A DNA stretch of 64,000 nt from Cephalotrichum gorgonifer (Eukaryota; Ascomycota; Sordariomycetes; Microascales; Microascaceae): NCBI GenBank assembly GCA_900312665.1, contig ONZQ02000012.1:128540-192539 (forward strand), read 5' to 3'. The notes beneath the pieces were generated by a model. It saw only the letters and a program-made list of their open reading frames with translations. It was not told the origin of the DNA and made no database searches. Both the position numbers and the translations under genes were made by a program. Numbering within the stretch: position 1 is the stretch's first letter; each line of letters begins with the position of its first letter. Shown piece by piece: positions 9,054 through 20,354 of this stretch.

Positions 9054-10763
9054 TCACTCCTCCAGATCCGGATCGACAACCGTGCCCAGGTCCCTGTCCT
9101 CCAGGAACGCCCTCCCCACCAGCCCGTCGGGCAGGTACTGCTGCTTGACCTTCCCGTCCTTGTAGTTCGGCGGGTACTTGTACTCTCCCCCGTACCCCAG
9201 GTCCTGCATCAGCCTCGTCGGCGCGTTCCTCAGGTGCAGCGGCACGGGCAGGGCCGCGACGCCCGGCTCCTTGAGGGCCGACATGGCGTTGTTCAGGCCG
9301 CGGTACGCGCGCGTGCTCTTGGGCGCCTGGCACAGCGCGACGGTGCAGTGGGCGAGCGGGATGCGGGCCTCGGGCATCCCGATCTGCTGCGTCGCCGTGT
9401 AGGTCGCCGTGGCGAGCGGGAGCATGGTGTTGTCCGCGAGCCCGACGTCCTCCGACGCGATGACCACGAGCCGCCGCGCCACGAAGAGCGGGTCCTCGCC
9501 CGACTGGAGCATCCGCGCGAGGTAGTACAGCGCCGCGTCGGCGTCGTTCCCGCGCACCGACTTGTGGAACGCCGAGATGGAGTCGTAGTGCTGGTCCCCT
9601 GCGCGGTCGTACACCAGCGTCTTCGTCAGCGACGCCTTGACGCCCTCCTTGGTCATCCCGGGCTGCCCGGACAGCGTCAGCGCCATCTCGAGCAGGTTCA
9701 GCGCCGTCCGGGCGTCCCCGTCGCTGAACGCCGCGAGGTACACCAGCATCTCGTCGTCCACCAGCGGCGGCGGCGGCGGGCCGCCGCCCTCCTCCTCCTC
9801 CGTCTTCATCGCCCTCTTCATTATCCCGATGACGTGGCCCGTGGTGAGCTTCTCGAGCGTGAAGGTCCTGCACCGCGACAGCAGCGCCCCCTGGACCTTA
9901 AACGAGGGGTTCTCCGTCGTGGCCCCGATGAGCACAATCGTCCCGGCCTCGACGGGCTTCAGGAAGACGTCCTGCTGCGCCTTGTTGAACCTGTGTATCT
10001 CGTCGCAGAAGATGATGGTCTTCCGCCCCGTGAGCGCCAGCTCGTTCGCCGCGTCCTGGAACAGCTTCTTCACGTCGTTGACGCCGCTGTTCGTCGCGTG
10101 GATCTCGACGAAGCGGGAGCCCACGACGCGGGCGATGCACCTCGCGATGGTCGTCTTGCCCGTCCCCGAGGCGCCCCACAGGATCATGGAGGGCACCCTG
10201 TCCGTCTCGATCAGGGACCTCAGCACGCCGTTGGGCCCCACGAGCTCCTGGCCGAACACGTCGTCGAGAGAGTGCGGCCTGACCCGCTCGGCGAGCGGTG
10301 CCGCGCGGTTCGTCTTGGACCGCTTCGCCACCGCCCGAGATCCCGGGCTGATGCTCAGCTTGCTCACGCCCCCTTCCGTCTCCTCCACCGCCCCGTCTCC
10401 CGGACCGTCGTCGAATGACCGCTTCTGCCCCGCCACCGCCACCGCCGCAGACTTCTCCGCCCCGGTCCCGTTGGTGGAGGGCGTTTGTCGTGCTGAGGCG
10501 GCGGCCATCCTCTTTGCCGGGGTCTGGAAGAACGAAGCGGTAGGAGCAGGCCGCTTCTGCGAGGAAGGGGCCTGCGAGCCGTTCGCTATGCCACTTCCAT
10601 TTCCGCTGCCGGCCTGGGAGGAGGGTTTCTGGGAGGCGGGCCCGCCGTTCGTTTGGGAGGAGCTCGTCTCGTCGACTATGAAGTCCTTGCAGTCTGAGTC
10701 GAGGTGCTTGTTAATGTCGGTGCTTTTGACCTGCTTGTTGCAAGCCGGACAGTCGACAGGCAT
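9054..10763 (-). CDS. mgs1: Mgs1/WRNIP1 replication-associated AAA+ ATPase
   Basis: Single exon, 569 residues. Start chosen at MPVDCPACNK, which places a UBZ4 (Rad18-type) zinc finger at the N-terminus: Cys5, Cys8, His20, Cys25. A disordered S/Q/A-rich linker follows (about 30-145). The AAA+ module begins near PLAERVRPHSLDDVFGQ; Walker A is GASGTGKTT near 196, Walker B IIFCDEIHRFN near 248, sensor 1 VLIGATTENPS, sensor 2 region SDGDARTALNLLE. The C-terminal MgsA/RarA tetramerisation region includes VVIASEDVGLAD and MPEARIPLAHCT. Known for the family: DNA-dependent ATPase at stalled replication forks, with the zinc finger binding ubiquitin. The frame is open 43 codons further upstream (10892), but that stretch is Q/S-rich and would displace the finger from the terminus. 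Confidence 0.93.
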   Translation of the reverse strand: MPVDCPACNKQVKSTDINKHLDSDCKDFIVDETSSSQTNGGPASQKPSSQAGSGNGSGIANGSQAPSSQKRPAPTASFFQTPAKRMAAASARQTPSTNGTGAEKSAAVAVAGQKRSFDDGPGDGAVEETEGGVSKLSISPGSRAVAKRSKTNRAAPLAERVRPHSLDDVFGQELVGPNGVLRSLIETDRVPSMILWGASGTGKTTIARCIARVVGSRFVEIHATNSGVNDVKKLFQDAANELALTGRKTIIFCDEIHRFNKAQQDVFLKPVEAGTIVLIGATTENPSFKVQGALLSRCRTFTLEKLTTGHVIGIMKRAMKTEEEEGGGPPPPPLVDDEMLVYLAAFSDGDARTALNLLEMALTLSGQPGMTKEGVKASLTKTLVYDRAGDQHYDSISAFHKSVRGNDADAALYYLARMLQSGEDPLFVARRLVVIASEDVGLADNTMLPLATATYTATQQIGMPEARIPLAHCTVALCQAPKSTRAYRGLNNAMSALKEPGVAALPVPLHLRNAPTRLMQDLGYGGEYKYPPNYKDGKVKQQYLPDGLVGRAFLEDRDLGTVVDPDLEE

Positions 10764-11551
10764 GGTTGAAGACTGTTGCTGCTGCTGGTTAGTTGAATTG
10801 GGAGGTTTCTCTCGCGTGAGGTGCTGGCTTTGACGTTGACGTTGGCATGGGATTGTGTCATATCCAAATATTTCCCATTTGGCTGCACGCACTGGAGCTT
10901 GGCTCAGTCGCGCATGGTTTCCGTTCTGGACGCGCTAACTGGACCACGCGAACTGGGACCTTGACAAGTGGCGGCGGCTGAAATCTGCGGGGTTGTTCAG
11001 GTGGGAGGAGGTCCGGTAATAGAGTGTCGTCATCAGTACCAATACCCGACCGCCACTGGGTTTATACGGACGGGTCCGGGTAAGAATACTGCGTAATACA
11101 ATGCCGGGCAAGTGGATACGGCCACGGCTACAATGTAATACTCGTACGTCCTAGATCGGAGACCGAGCGTATTACCAGAGGATGTTTTAACGCAAAGTGA
11201 TACACAACAGACGACCTTGGCACATGATTAAAGCGGAAGAATAGTCATGAATGAGAATTCCTGGTATATTGACGGTATCAATCAGAAAAAAAAAGAAAGG
11301 AAAAAAACCACCCATGTGCCCTTCTTGGGCCCTCTAGTAGCCATTAACGCCTCATGAATGCATCCAGTCTGCCAGTGTAATGTACAGATGTATCTTGTGC
11401 CCTAAGAAAGACGGGTAGGAAATTCCCCCAATGGTGGAGGGAGGGAGAGGTGCGTGTTCGTGTCGCCGCACGATGTCTCGTCGAATGTTGCCACAGGGTG
11501 TGTGTATGTATGTGTGTGTGTCCTCCTTGCGTTGGCAATCCCTCTAGGCCT
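10764..11551. other. Intergenic region upstream of mgs1 and downstream of ISA1
   Basis: About 790 bp between two minus-strand genes. Holds the mgs1 promoter and ISA1 3' flank. A/T-rich 11250-11310 contains a purine tract. No gene seen. Confidence 0.6.
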
Positions 11552-12381
11552 CTACACCATGAACGACTCCCCACACCCGCAAGCTTGCTCTGTAAACTCT
11601 GTTAGCAACGAACTGACCATCCGCCTTACGGGATTCCGGGGAGGGTAACGGTATAGAGGATCAAGAAGGGCGAGGGGCAGAGTCCGAGGACCAGGAGTGA
11701 TAACTTACTTATATTCGGGTTCCGGAACACAAACTTCCTGCTCAGCAGATCCTCCTCCCAGTGCATCTCGCTCCCGATGACGCTCATGAGCGCCCGGCTG
11801 TCGATGACAATCTTCACGCCGTCCTGCTCCACCACCTCGTCCATCTTCCCCGGCGCGTCCACGTACTCGAGGTCGTACGTCAGCCCGCTGCACCCCTTCT
11901 GCTTCACGCCGACCTTTATCAGCTTCGGCTCCGGCAGGTCCAGGAGGCGGCGCAGCTCCGCTACCGCCGCCTCCGAGAGCTTCATGGCCGCCTTCCGCGG
12001 CCGGAGGGGCCGGAGCGGTCTCCGCTTCGGCTTCTCGACGTTCGTCGTCGTCGCCTGCGAGGAGTCCGCCGCCGGCGGCTCGGGCGCGATGTGCTGGTTC
12101 TTCTGCGGCTGCTGCTGCTGCTGCGGAGGCGCTGCCGCCACCGCGCTCTCGGACTGCTGCTCCTCGACGGGCTTGGGGGGCGACGGGGCCCGGCGGGGGA
12201 GGGGGTATGCGCGAGGGGCCGGCTTGGGCTCGCGGGCGGCGGTAGAGACGTCGAAGGCCTCCGCCGCGGTGGAGAAGGCGGGCGAGATGGTGGGCCGCAG
12301 CTCTGCGACGTACCGCCTTGTCGCCTTGGGAGCTACGCCGAGGAGGCGGCTCGTTGCGCGCATGCTTTGTCTGGCGAGCAT
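11552..12381 (-). CDS. ISA1: Mitochondrial A-type iron-sulfur assembly protein Isa1
   Basis: Proposed model complement(join(11552..11589,11709..12381)), 236 residues. A 119-bp intron (GTAAGT donor, GCTAAC branch, TACAG acceptor) separates a 38-nt last exon. The start at MLARQSMRATSRLLG gives a basic, serine-rich mitochondrial presequence; the frame is open 30 codons further upstream. Residues 45-135 are a P/Q/A-rich linker, then the HesB/IscA domain: KAAMKLSEAAV, KGCSGLTYDLEY (Cys164), VEQDGVKIVIDS, FVFRNPNIK, and the final ACGCGESFMV with Cys228 and Cys230. These three cysteines are the family's metal ligands. Known role: with Isa2 and Iba57, maturation of mitochondrial 4Fe-4S proteins and lipoate synthase. 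Without the splice, two of the three ligands would be lost, which strongly supports the model. Confidence 0.95.
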
Positions 12382-13067
12382 GGTGGGCGCTCTGTGGTGG
12401 GGGTGGGTGCTGGTCGGGGTCGCTCGGTCTGTCGGGTCGAGCCGGAAGGCGGTCGCGCAGACTGCCAGCACAGAGGGCAGGCTGAAAAGGGAAAACGAGA
12501 AAAAGATGCTGTATTGTTATCGGAGTGATAGGTGGTTCATTTGAAGCTGCCCTTAGGTGTATCCTGTTTGGGTCGAGGTATGTGTTGAGGAGTCAAGAAA
12601 GAAGTTGGATTTGTCAGGGAAAATTCAAGATCGTAATGAATGTGCTGGAATGTCGAACGAGAAATCCAACTCGGAAGCCGAGCTCATTAGAGGTAAGCGA
12701 ACATGGCGGAAGGGAAAGTGTGCATCGCTTCACACACAGTGCTGTACCCACTTTTCAGTTGGACCGGGCCAATTGGCGGCATTGAATTTGTCACACATAG
12801 TACACGGTGGTGCCACATGTTAATCTGTGTGGCATCATTGATGACTCTTGACATGCTCCCAGCCAGGTGGAGCACATGTGAGTGGCAGCTGTGGGGGTTT
12901 TCAGGAACCAGAACATGGAAGCTCCGACCGACTGAATGTACATCGAGGCTAAGGCCGTACCCTTTTCAAGGCCTTCTTCCCTCTCCCCTTCGCTAGCTCT
13001 ATCCCTATAATCTACATCCCATCCCGTGAACCACGTATATATCCAATATCCAATAAACAGAAAACCC
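12382..13067. other. Intergenic region between ISA1 and the ARMH3-family gene
   Basis: About 690 bp: ISA1 promoter plus the 3' flank of the next minus-strand gene. No gene or repeat seen. Confidence 0.6.
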
Positions 13068-15451
13068 TCAGGACCCCTCCACAAGCCGATTAACATCCCC
13101 CACCGCCTCCCTCCCCATCTTCTTAAGCAGGACCCTCTCATCCGCCTCCCGGAACTTGTCCCACGTGTCCAGCCCCTCCTTGGCCTGGATGCTCAGCGTT
13201 TCGTAGCCCTCCTTGATCACCTCAGCCACCTGCAGGCTCGTCAGCTGCCCGCCCCTCCTCCGCTTCGAGGGCGAGGAGCCCGCGCCGCCGTCCGCCAGCA
13301 TCTGCTTGTAGTGCGCGCTGACGCTGATTAGCGTGTCGATCGAGTTGCTCTTCCTATTCGCCAGCCCGAAGGCATCCTTGAACTTGCCCAGCACCTCGCC
13401 CGCCTCCACCACCTTGTAGAAGAGGTCGTCGTACGCCGCCGGCGTCGGCAGGAACGACTCCCCCGCCGACAGCGCGAGCGCGAGCACGTTCACCACGTGG
13501 TCCAGCAGCGTGTCGATGTGCGGCAGGTCCTTGACGTCCGCCGTGTACGTTCCGAGGAACCGCACGAGCGAGAGCAGCGACCGGAACAGCTCAGCCCAGT
13601 GGTACGCCAGCCTCGTCCGCGTGCGTGACATGTACGAGATGATGCGCAGCGTGATGCCCACGCAGAGCGTATACAGCCCGACGTCGAGCCGCCGCCGGAG
13701 ATTATGATTTATGCCGTCGATCATGGTGTCCAGGAGCGCCGCCGCGAGCGTCCTCTCCCCCTTCACCACGGGTAGGTGAGGCTGCCGCTGCCGGCAGAGC
13801 CGAACAGCCGTCTTGCTCTCGTCGCTGCATAGCCGCTTGCATATGGCACCGTCCTCGATGAGGAGCCGGAACACCATGAGGCTGAGGTGTGAGTAGTGCG
13901 TCGTCCGCGGCGAGAGGTAGGCGTGCTGGAGCAGGTACGACGTGAGAGATAGGTAGCTGGCGAACGGCTGCTCCGAGTCCGCCCCGTCAGCAGGCAGCGT
14001 TACAAGGTTGAGGCAGAACAGCTTGTTGGCGTGCGTAAAGTCGTAGGTGGCTAGCAGAACCGCTGCTTCTGCGCCGGGTCTAAAACGCGGTCTCAGCATC
14101 ATGTTGAGAAAGAAATTCCGTTCGGTCTGGGTGAGTGGGGGGTGATGGTGGGACCAACATACAAGTTCGTAAACATCTTCTTCGTCGTCTCCGGATCGTA
14201 CACAACCTTCTTCTTCTCCGACTTCTTCCCCGGCGCAATGGCGCCTAGCCCGAAGATGCTGAGCGTGTTGCTCAGGGTCCACCCCTCGGGCAGGTCGTCC
14301 TGGATGTCGATATACTGCCCCCTTAACCTCCGGCACGCCAGGCCGACGCTTCGTACGATCTTTTGTATGGTGGCCTCGTTGACGAAGTCGTTGAGCCGTA
14401 GTTGGTAGGGGTTTTGGAACTCGAACTTGTTGTAGTTTGCGAGGAGGCTGAGGAGGGCAAAGGGTTTGAAGATGAGGTCAGGGGAGTCGGACTCGTGTAT
14501 GAGCTGCACCCTCGGTCAGTAAGGACCCTTGGAATGGGTTATCGGAGGGCTTGGTAGCCAGGAGGTGTGGGTAGTGGGGAGGGGGTAGCTGGGGAGAGTC
14601 GTCCGCTCACCTTCATGACGGACGGGAATAGATCCCGTTGGATAAGGTATGTTAAGAGGGTCGTCTGGAACGCGCCGGCCGTGAAGGCCAGCAGTACCTC
14701 GACGGCCTTGTGCCTTAGTTCCACTATAAGAGCCACAATATATAAGCCACTCAGGTCCCGAACTGCCAGGGTGCGGCGGGGGGTATAACGCCGTCGTGAT
14801 TACGCACAAGTCTTTCCCGAGCGTATTATCCCACCCATGATGCCCACGAACTCGGTCAGCGCCGAGTCGACGTTGTTGATGCCCGCGAGGACGGAGATGA
14901 TATCGGAGCTCGGCTGCGCGTACTTCTTGGAGAGGACGCACGAGAAGAAGACGGCGAGTGTCTGGTTTTTTTTTTCAAGCCGAGGTCAGTCAGAGGACAG
15001 CGAAGGGGGAGAAGGACCAGTAGAAGTGTCTGTACGAACCTCCAGCGCATGCGCATCCGAGCCATTGCGCCCGGCCTTGACGGCGACCACGGCCCTGGCG
15101 AAGAGGTCCCTCGTGTGGCCTTCAAGGTGCACTACGTCCGCCGGCCCCAGCTCGTCGAGGACCCGCCTGAGCGCCGGCCGGTCCGGCCGCAGGAGGAAGA
15201 ACTCCGTCCAGAACCCCTCTGATTTCTCGGCGTCATCGTCCTGTAGCTATTTGCGCGGGCCGCTGTGGTGTGAGTAGTTGCCTGCTTTTTCTCGAGGGAA
15301 GCAGGGTGCGCCCGAAAAGAAGGTCGGGCGGGGGGGGAAGAGAATCGAAATCGGGAAGGGGGCGCACCTTGAAGAGCGACTCGTAGAGCTGTACAACCTT
15401 GGGCTGGAATACATCGGGTTGAGGCTGCCTCGTCAAGGGCGAGGGCTCCAT
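13068..15451 (-). CDS. ARMH3/DUF1741 (UPF0588) family armadillo-like protein
   Basis: Proposed model complement(join(13068..14091,14163..14503,14611..14723,14808..14961,15040..15246,15368..15451)), 640 residues, six exons, all joins in frame. Starts MEPSPLTRQPQPDVFQPKVV. Landmarks: FWTEFFLLRPDRPALRRVL; VLAGINNVDSALTEFVG; a good in-frame join giving RSGKTLELRHKAVEVLLAF; LLANYNKFEFQNPYQ; C-terminal DUF1741 with LCVGITLRIISYMSRTRTRL, YHWAELFRSLLSLVRFL and SFLPTPAAYDDLFYKVVE. Helical throughout, no signal peptide. Known: the human member (C10orf76/ARMH3) binds GBF1/PI4KB at the Golgi; the fungal role is undefined. Two uncertain points: the second exon may begin six bases later (CTACAG), and the last intron (71 bp, GTATGT donor, CTCAAC branch, CTGAG acceptor) removes a stretch reading TERNFFLNMM that could be coding if another donor is used. 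Confidence 0.82.
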
Positions 15452-16675
15452 TGTCGTCGGGGGGGAACTGGCTCAACGCGGCGCGGCGAGGAGGCGCGGC
15501 GAGGATCTTGAAGACTGAAGGAGGTTGGGGAGAGAGAAAGAGTTCGGGCAGATACCGTCGACTTGCATTGCGGTCCCCTCCGGTCGAGTGTTCGGCGTCG
15601 GCGCGGGCGCTTGCTCGGAAAGGGGATGAGGTTCGGCTCCGGGGACTTGTTCGAGAAGTTTTGTGACGCGAGGTGGTGACAGTTGGCGCTGGTCGCAATA
15701 AGGCAAAGGGGAGAGCTGAATTGGATGTTACAACACAGTATGCACATATTGTAGCTGGGCGGGAAAGTGCAAGTTATTACGTGACTACCTTGGATTTAAC
15801 ACTGTAAGGTGACACCAAGATGCTCAGATTAAGATGGGCCAACTTCTAAATTCAAGTACATATTAGAGGGTAATACTTTCTACTTCCGACACTACCTTCT
15901 CAAACACCGCCTCCCCCTTGTTCCTTCCTTGTGGTGATCTCTTAGGTCCCCGGTACAAACAAAACCAAGTTCTCGGATCTTTCGTCGCCTAAATTAAAGT
16001 CCTCGATACCGGATACTTTAGGAGAGAAACGAAACAAGTTCGACGCCTTGTCAGTATTACTCGAGCTTTGACTTGGGCATAGAATCAACACCCAATCAGG
16101 TAACATCTTCATCCGTTTCTAAAATCACTGCCAACAAAGCTTTCAAGGTCGTAGACCAAATCTCGTCTAACCTTGCAGGGCAAAAAGCTTAGATGGTGAA
16201 TAACAAGTAATCTATGGATTAAAATATAAGGGTAATCCTAGCCCATCTTATCTAGCGGAAGCCGAACCTGAAACCGTAAAGTCCATCTAGCTATAAATAT
16301 ATATACCATCCGATAAAAACGCCAGTCCTCGCGACGGAGGACGCCCTGCAACAGAAAGTAAATGCTCGTCTTCACGAGGGGGGTCCTGATCTACAACGAC
16401 TCCCCCAAGTGAACTATGTATCTCAAACCAACAAGCAAACGCCGGGGAAAGTCGGCAACGAAGGGGATTCGAAATCAGTCGCGCACATAAGAAAACAGTC
16501 GCTAAATGGGCAGCAAGGAAACGAGCAAGGAAATCAAAGATGAAGGAATAGAGAAATAGGAAGGAAAAGAGGTATAGGCAGAAAAGAAGAAGAGAATGAA
16601 GCAAAGAAGGGCGAAGAGAAGGAAAGAAGAGGAAAGGAAGTAAAGAAGAAGGGAGGGTGGCTATAGAGAGGGGAC
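15452..16675. other. Intergenic region upstream of the ARMH3-family gene
   Basis: About 1.2 kb between two minus-strand genes. 15770-16300 is AT-richer; 16480-16680 is a purine-rich GAAAGAAGAG stretch on the plus strand, in the 3' flank of the next gene. No coding signal. Confidence 0.6.
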
Positions 16676-18475
16676 TCAAGGCCTCCAGCTCCCGCGTCCA
16701 CCAACGGCCCTGAAATCAACCTTCACTTCGTCAAGATCCTCCTGGTCCTCCGCCCATTTCAGCACGTACGCCTTTAGCGCCTTCCACCTCGGGCACTGCC
16801 TCTCAGCGGGACACCTCTCGACGTCGACATTACACATGTGGCCCCTCTCCATTGCTTTGGCGTCCCCACCCGTGATATCCACCTCCGACATGCCCGTCAC
16901 GGCGCAGAGCTCGGCGTCGAAGGCGCGTGCCGTTACCGGGTAGCCTAGGGAGAGGTAGTTGTAGAGTTGTGTGACGAAAGCATCCGTAAACTCTGCGGAG
17001 ATGCGGCGTTCTTTCTCCTCGGGGGTCAGGGCCGGCTTGGTCGGGGCCGTCGGCTTCTCTGGAGCGGCGCTGGCTTTCTGGAAGCGGTTGAGGCCTTGGG
17101 AGGGTGCGGGCTGGGGCTGCGGCGTTGCGGCGGACCACATTCCACTCATAGGCGGGGTAGGAGGCGGCGACAGGGCACCGGTGCAGGGTCCAGCCGGGGG
17201 AGCAGCCGCCTTAGCGCACCACATCGACCCGCCGTTAGATGGAGGCGTCATCGTGTTGGGGTCCAGGAGGAGAGGGGACGGCTCCTCCTTGGGCGCTTTA
17301 AAGCAGTAGCCGCCCCAGAGACCGCACTTCTGCGTCGGGTCCCGCCGTTTCTCCTCCGACTCGCGGAGGGAAAATGGCAGGTCCGTGGATATCTTGCAGG
17401 TCTCGGGCGACAAGCACCGCGGGAACACGATATCGCCGCCCAGCATCGGCGGGGAGGCCGCTCTCCGCATGGCTTCGTACTCCATATCCACCTCGTTCTC
17501 AGCATCGGCATTGACGAGCCCCCCGAGTATTCCCTTGGGCGCTGCTCGCGGTTTAGGCGCCACGAGAGGGGTCTCAGCCACGACGGCCACCTCCTTCTGG
17601 GCAGGAGAGGCAGGAGGGGGAGGGCGGCATTCTATGACAAGGGGCCCCTGACCCTTCACCTCGCAGATCCACTCGGGCATACAATCAGCGCCCTCCGGAT
17701 CCGACTCGACGTCAACGACGCGGTCGTCGTCGGAGTCCCGCCCATCCTGCCACGCCCTCACCTTCTCCTCTGCATGCTCCTGCATGACCTTGTGCCACCA
17801 CCCCAGGTCCGTAGATTTCCGACGGCGCACACCCGCCCCGCGCCTCCGGCCACTACCAGCCTTCTTCTTGCCGCCTAAGGCGGTGCGGGTGAGGGACACG
17901 CACGATTCCGAAGCTGTCGTGTCGTCGTCACTGTCACGGAAGTAGAAGTGAGCCGCGCCACCCTCACGGGGACGGCTGTTGGGGAAGAGCTCCAGGGCAG
18001 CTTCTCGCTCCGCACGGCGTGCCGCAAGCTCAAGGAGGTAGTCATCCTCAGAGGCCTGCCTGGATGTACTGCTCTCCGCGTCTGCTCGGGCGCGAATGTT
18101 CTTTGCGGCCGCACGGCGCTTTGTTCGGGATCGGAGGTTGGAGTATTTGTGCCTCGTGTAGGGCGTGATATCCGTCTTCTCTGTGGGGCGGACGCTGGTA
18201 TCGCCATCGCGACGGGTACGCCTGGTGGTCTCGACCAGTTGGGGTGCGAAGCGGCGAGGAGCAGATGGTGGTGGGATGTTGATGGGGGAGGGGGAGGAGG
18301 CAGGTCGGGTCTCGGCGTCGGTCGTATGTTCTGGCGTTGGGCCCAGCTTCTGCGCTACACCGCGGAGCCTGACGGGACTGTCGAAGGCAGTGGTGAGCTT
18401 GTCGAAAGCAGTGGTGAGCTTCGTGGCCTCGGAGACCTTGGTAATTGTGGCCGTGGTGGTCGTGGTGGACTGCAT
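16676..18475 (-). CDS. Conserved-looking fungal protein of unknown function, 599 residues
   Basis: Single exon, starting at the ATG of MQSTTTTTATITKVSEA. I do not recognise the family. Two near-identical heptads (KLTTAFD, KLTTAFD) lie at about 19-32. Residues 90-160 are very basic (THKYSNL-like, TKRRAAAKN), followed by an RRAEREAALELF helix. About 215-245 is an arginine/lysine cluster (GSGRRRGAGVRRRK) typical of a nuclear localisation signal. The middle is proline-rich. The C-terminal 115 residues look ordered: FTDAFVTQLYNYLSLGYPVT, TGMSEVDI, CNVDVERCPAERQCPRWKAL, AYVLKWAEDQEDLDEV, with three closely spaced cysteines. Nuclear location is inferred from the basic motif only. Confidence 0.75.
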   Translation of the reverse strand: MQSTTTTTATITKVSEATKLTTAFDKLTTAFDSPVRLRGVAQKLGPTPEHTTDAETRPASSPSPINIPPPSAPRRFAPQLVETTRRTRRDGDTSVRPTEKTDITPYTRHKYSNLRSRTKRRAAAKNIRARADAESSTSRQASEDDYLLELAARRAEREAALELFPNSRPREGGAAHFYFRDSDDDTTASESCVSLTRTALGGKKKAGSGRRRGAGVRRRKSTDLGWWHKVMQEHAEEKVRAWQDGRDSDDDRVVDVESDPEGADCMPEWICEVKGQGPLVIECRPPPPASPAQKEVAVVAETPLVAPKPRAAPKGILGGLVNADAENEVDMEYEAMRRAASPPMLGGDIVFPRCLSPETCKISTDLPFSLRESEEKRRDPTQKCGLWGGYCFKAPKEEPSPLLLDPNTMTPPSNGGSMWCAKAAAPPAGPCTGALSPPPTPPMSGMWSAATPQPQPAPSQGLNRFQKASAAPEKPTAPTKPALTPEEKERRISAEFTDAFVTQLYNYLSLGYPVTARAFDAELCAVTGMSEVDITGGDAKAMERGHMCNVDVERCPAERQCPRWKALKAYVLKWAEDQEDLDEVKVDFRAVGGRGSWRP

Positions 18476-20323
18476 CGTTGCGTCGGCTTCGGCTCGCGTG
18501 CTCGTGCTTTACGTGGACTGTCGCGGTCGTCGGGCAGGGCTAATACTCCTTCCGTCACAGGGAAGATTGCGGCTTCTCTCTTGACACGGGGCTCTGGATT
18601 GCATGAACTGGAAGGGAGGGAGGGGAGCCATAGAATTCCACTTCAGGCGATGGGAGTAGGAACAACGGCTACAAGGTGGGGTGTAGAGGTCTTGGAATAG
18701 CAGTTGTAGAATACTCGAAGAGCGTGCGGAGTAATTGAAGGTTTCTTTCCTAACGGGAGAAGCTGGACGGGTGAGAATGTGGAGAAGGAAAGCCCTGGGG
18801 AGGAACAGAAGGTAAAGAGGAAGGGACGTTCGAGATTGATGACAAGGAGATTGAGAACACGGGGCACGACGAATTAGGACGGCTGAAGATTCCCGTTTCG
18901 CTGATGTACTTTGTATGTGTTCGGTCCCCAACAGAGGCTCCTTGAAATATTGATTCGCTCCGTCTCAGCCCCATTCGAATTTCCTCCCTTTTCTATAATG
19001 CTTCGCTGGGGGCTTCAGACGCGACGTCAATTATACACCAGCCCAGCTAAGACGATGGAACCTGGATGGAACGGCAAGTATCGCCACAGTGCGGGGTGCT
19101 TGGCAGAGCGAAGCACAGCCCCAGCGACATTGAAGTGCCTGCCACATTGTCAGCCAAACTTGGCCAGTCAGACGCTTTCCTCGCCCCCTCGTTGGTCAGC
19201 CGTCCAGAATCTGACCCACAGGAGCCCGACTGTGGGACCCATCATTTCGGTCCACCACTCTTAGGCTCGGCGAATGCGGATGACAGTGGCAGGACGGGAT
19301 ACGCTTCCTCATACGGCACTGTACTAATACATGGGGCATGGTCCTAGCGTCAGTGTGAGCAGGTGTCGCCGGTCGGTCCTTCCAGCTCCTGAATCCCCCG
19401 ATTCCTCCCGAGCTAAAGGTAACACAGAGCCCGAGAACAAAGGGAGACGGGCCGCAAAGCTCATATGAGGGGTTAATACCAGTATATCGACAACCCCTTT
19501 TGTCTGACCCAAAGGGAGAGGGTGCAGGTGCGATCGCCGATGTGGAAGCACCTGCAGAAGCACATGGGAGGCGTCCCTTGTGGCAAAAGAGCTCATTGGC
19601 TGCAGCCTCCGAAGCTCTTGGCCCTGGACACGCTTTCTTTCTCCTATTGTTGGCCCGGAAATGCGGAAATGCCCGGGTCAAAACGACAGGGGTATGCCGG
19701 CCACGACCCCGGTCTCGACCAAGGCAATTAGCTACCCAAGACGCCGGTACTCAAATCACATGCACTTGTCATGTCTCCTTGCCCCATTTATACTGCTCAA
19801 TACCCTAGCCATCAATGAATGCCATGGGATCAAGGTCACGAATCGAACCCCAGCATGTTGAACGAGTCTTTATCAAGGACGCACATGGTGCGGATGAGGG
19901 AAAAAGAACCCCGCCGATCTATGTAAGAGTTCTCGAGCTTGTGCCGTTGACAAGTGTGCATTGCGCCTGAGAATGTTTCATAGAACGGGCGATTGCGGAA
20001 GCGGCTCGGAGGTGGTGGTTGGGGCGGTGCGATCGGGCAGCCGTTCCGGGCATCCCCTTCCGGTTGCCGGATTCGTTAGGTACGGGGTAATGCAATGCTG
20101 TGCATTAAATACGAGTACAAGTATGGGGTGGTCTTGGATGTGTACTTGTACGGTGATCTTGAATACCAGCGCAGGTAATACTTGCGTATTATTACGTAGG
20201 AGTATAGGTATGAGTACGAGCATGGAATCTTATGTTATGAGCTCACAACAAATACTCGTATCTATTACTAGACGACATCCATGGAACGAGCTCGTTTAGA
20301 GGCGACTATTCGCAAAAGTACTG

Positions 20324-20354
20324 CTACTCGTAATATTACTTGTAATACGAGTAG
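20324..20354. repeat. Inverted repeat, 9-bp arms
   Basis: CTACTCGTA at 20324-20332 and TACGAGTAG at 20346-20354 are perfect reverse complements around a 13-nt AT-rich loop. Belongs to the dispersed TACTCGTA word family. Confidence 0.8.

Noticed and set aside
9021..10418. 465-codon frame on the plus strand
   Set aside because: Antisense shadow of mgs1; arginine-rich GC-driven text with no domain.
10764..10892. N-terminal extension of mgs1
   Set aside because: In-frame, but the extra 43 residues are Q/S/R-rich and the UBZ finger normally starts at the terminus.
19836..19860. GGGGTTCGATTCG on the minus strand, B-box-like
   Set aside because: Flanks do not pair as a T stem and no cloverleaf can be drawn.
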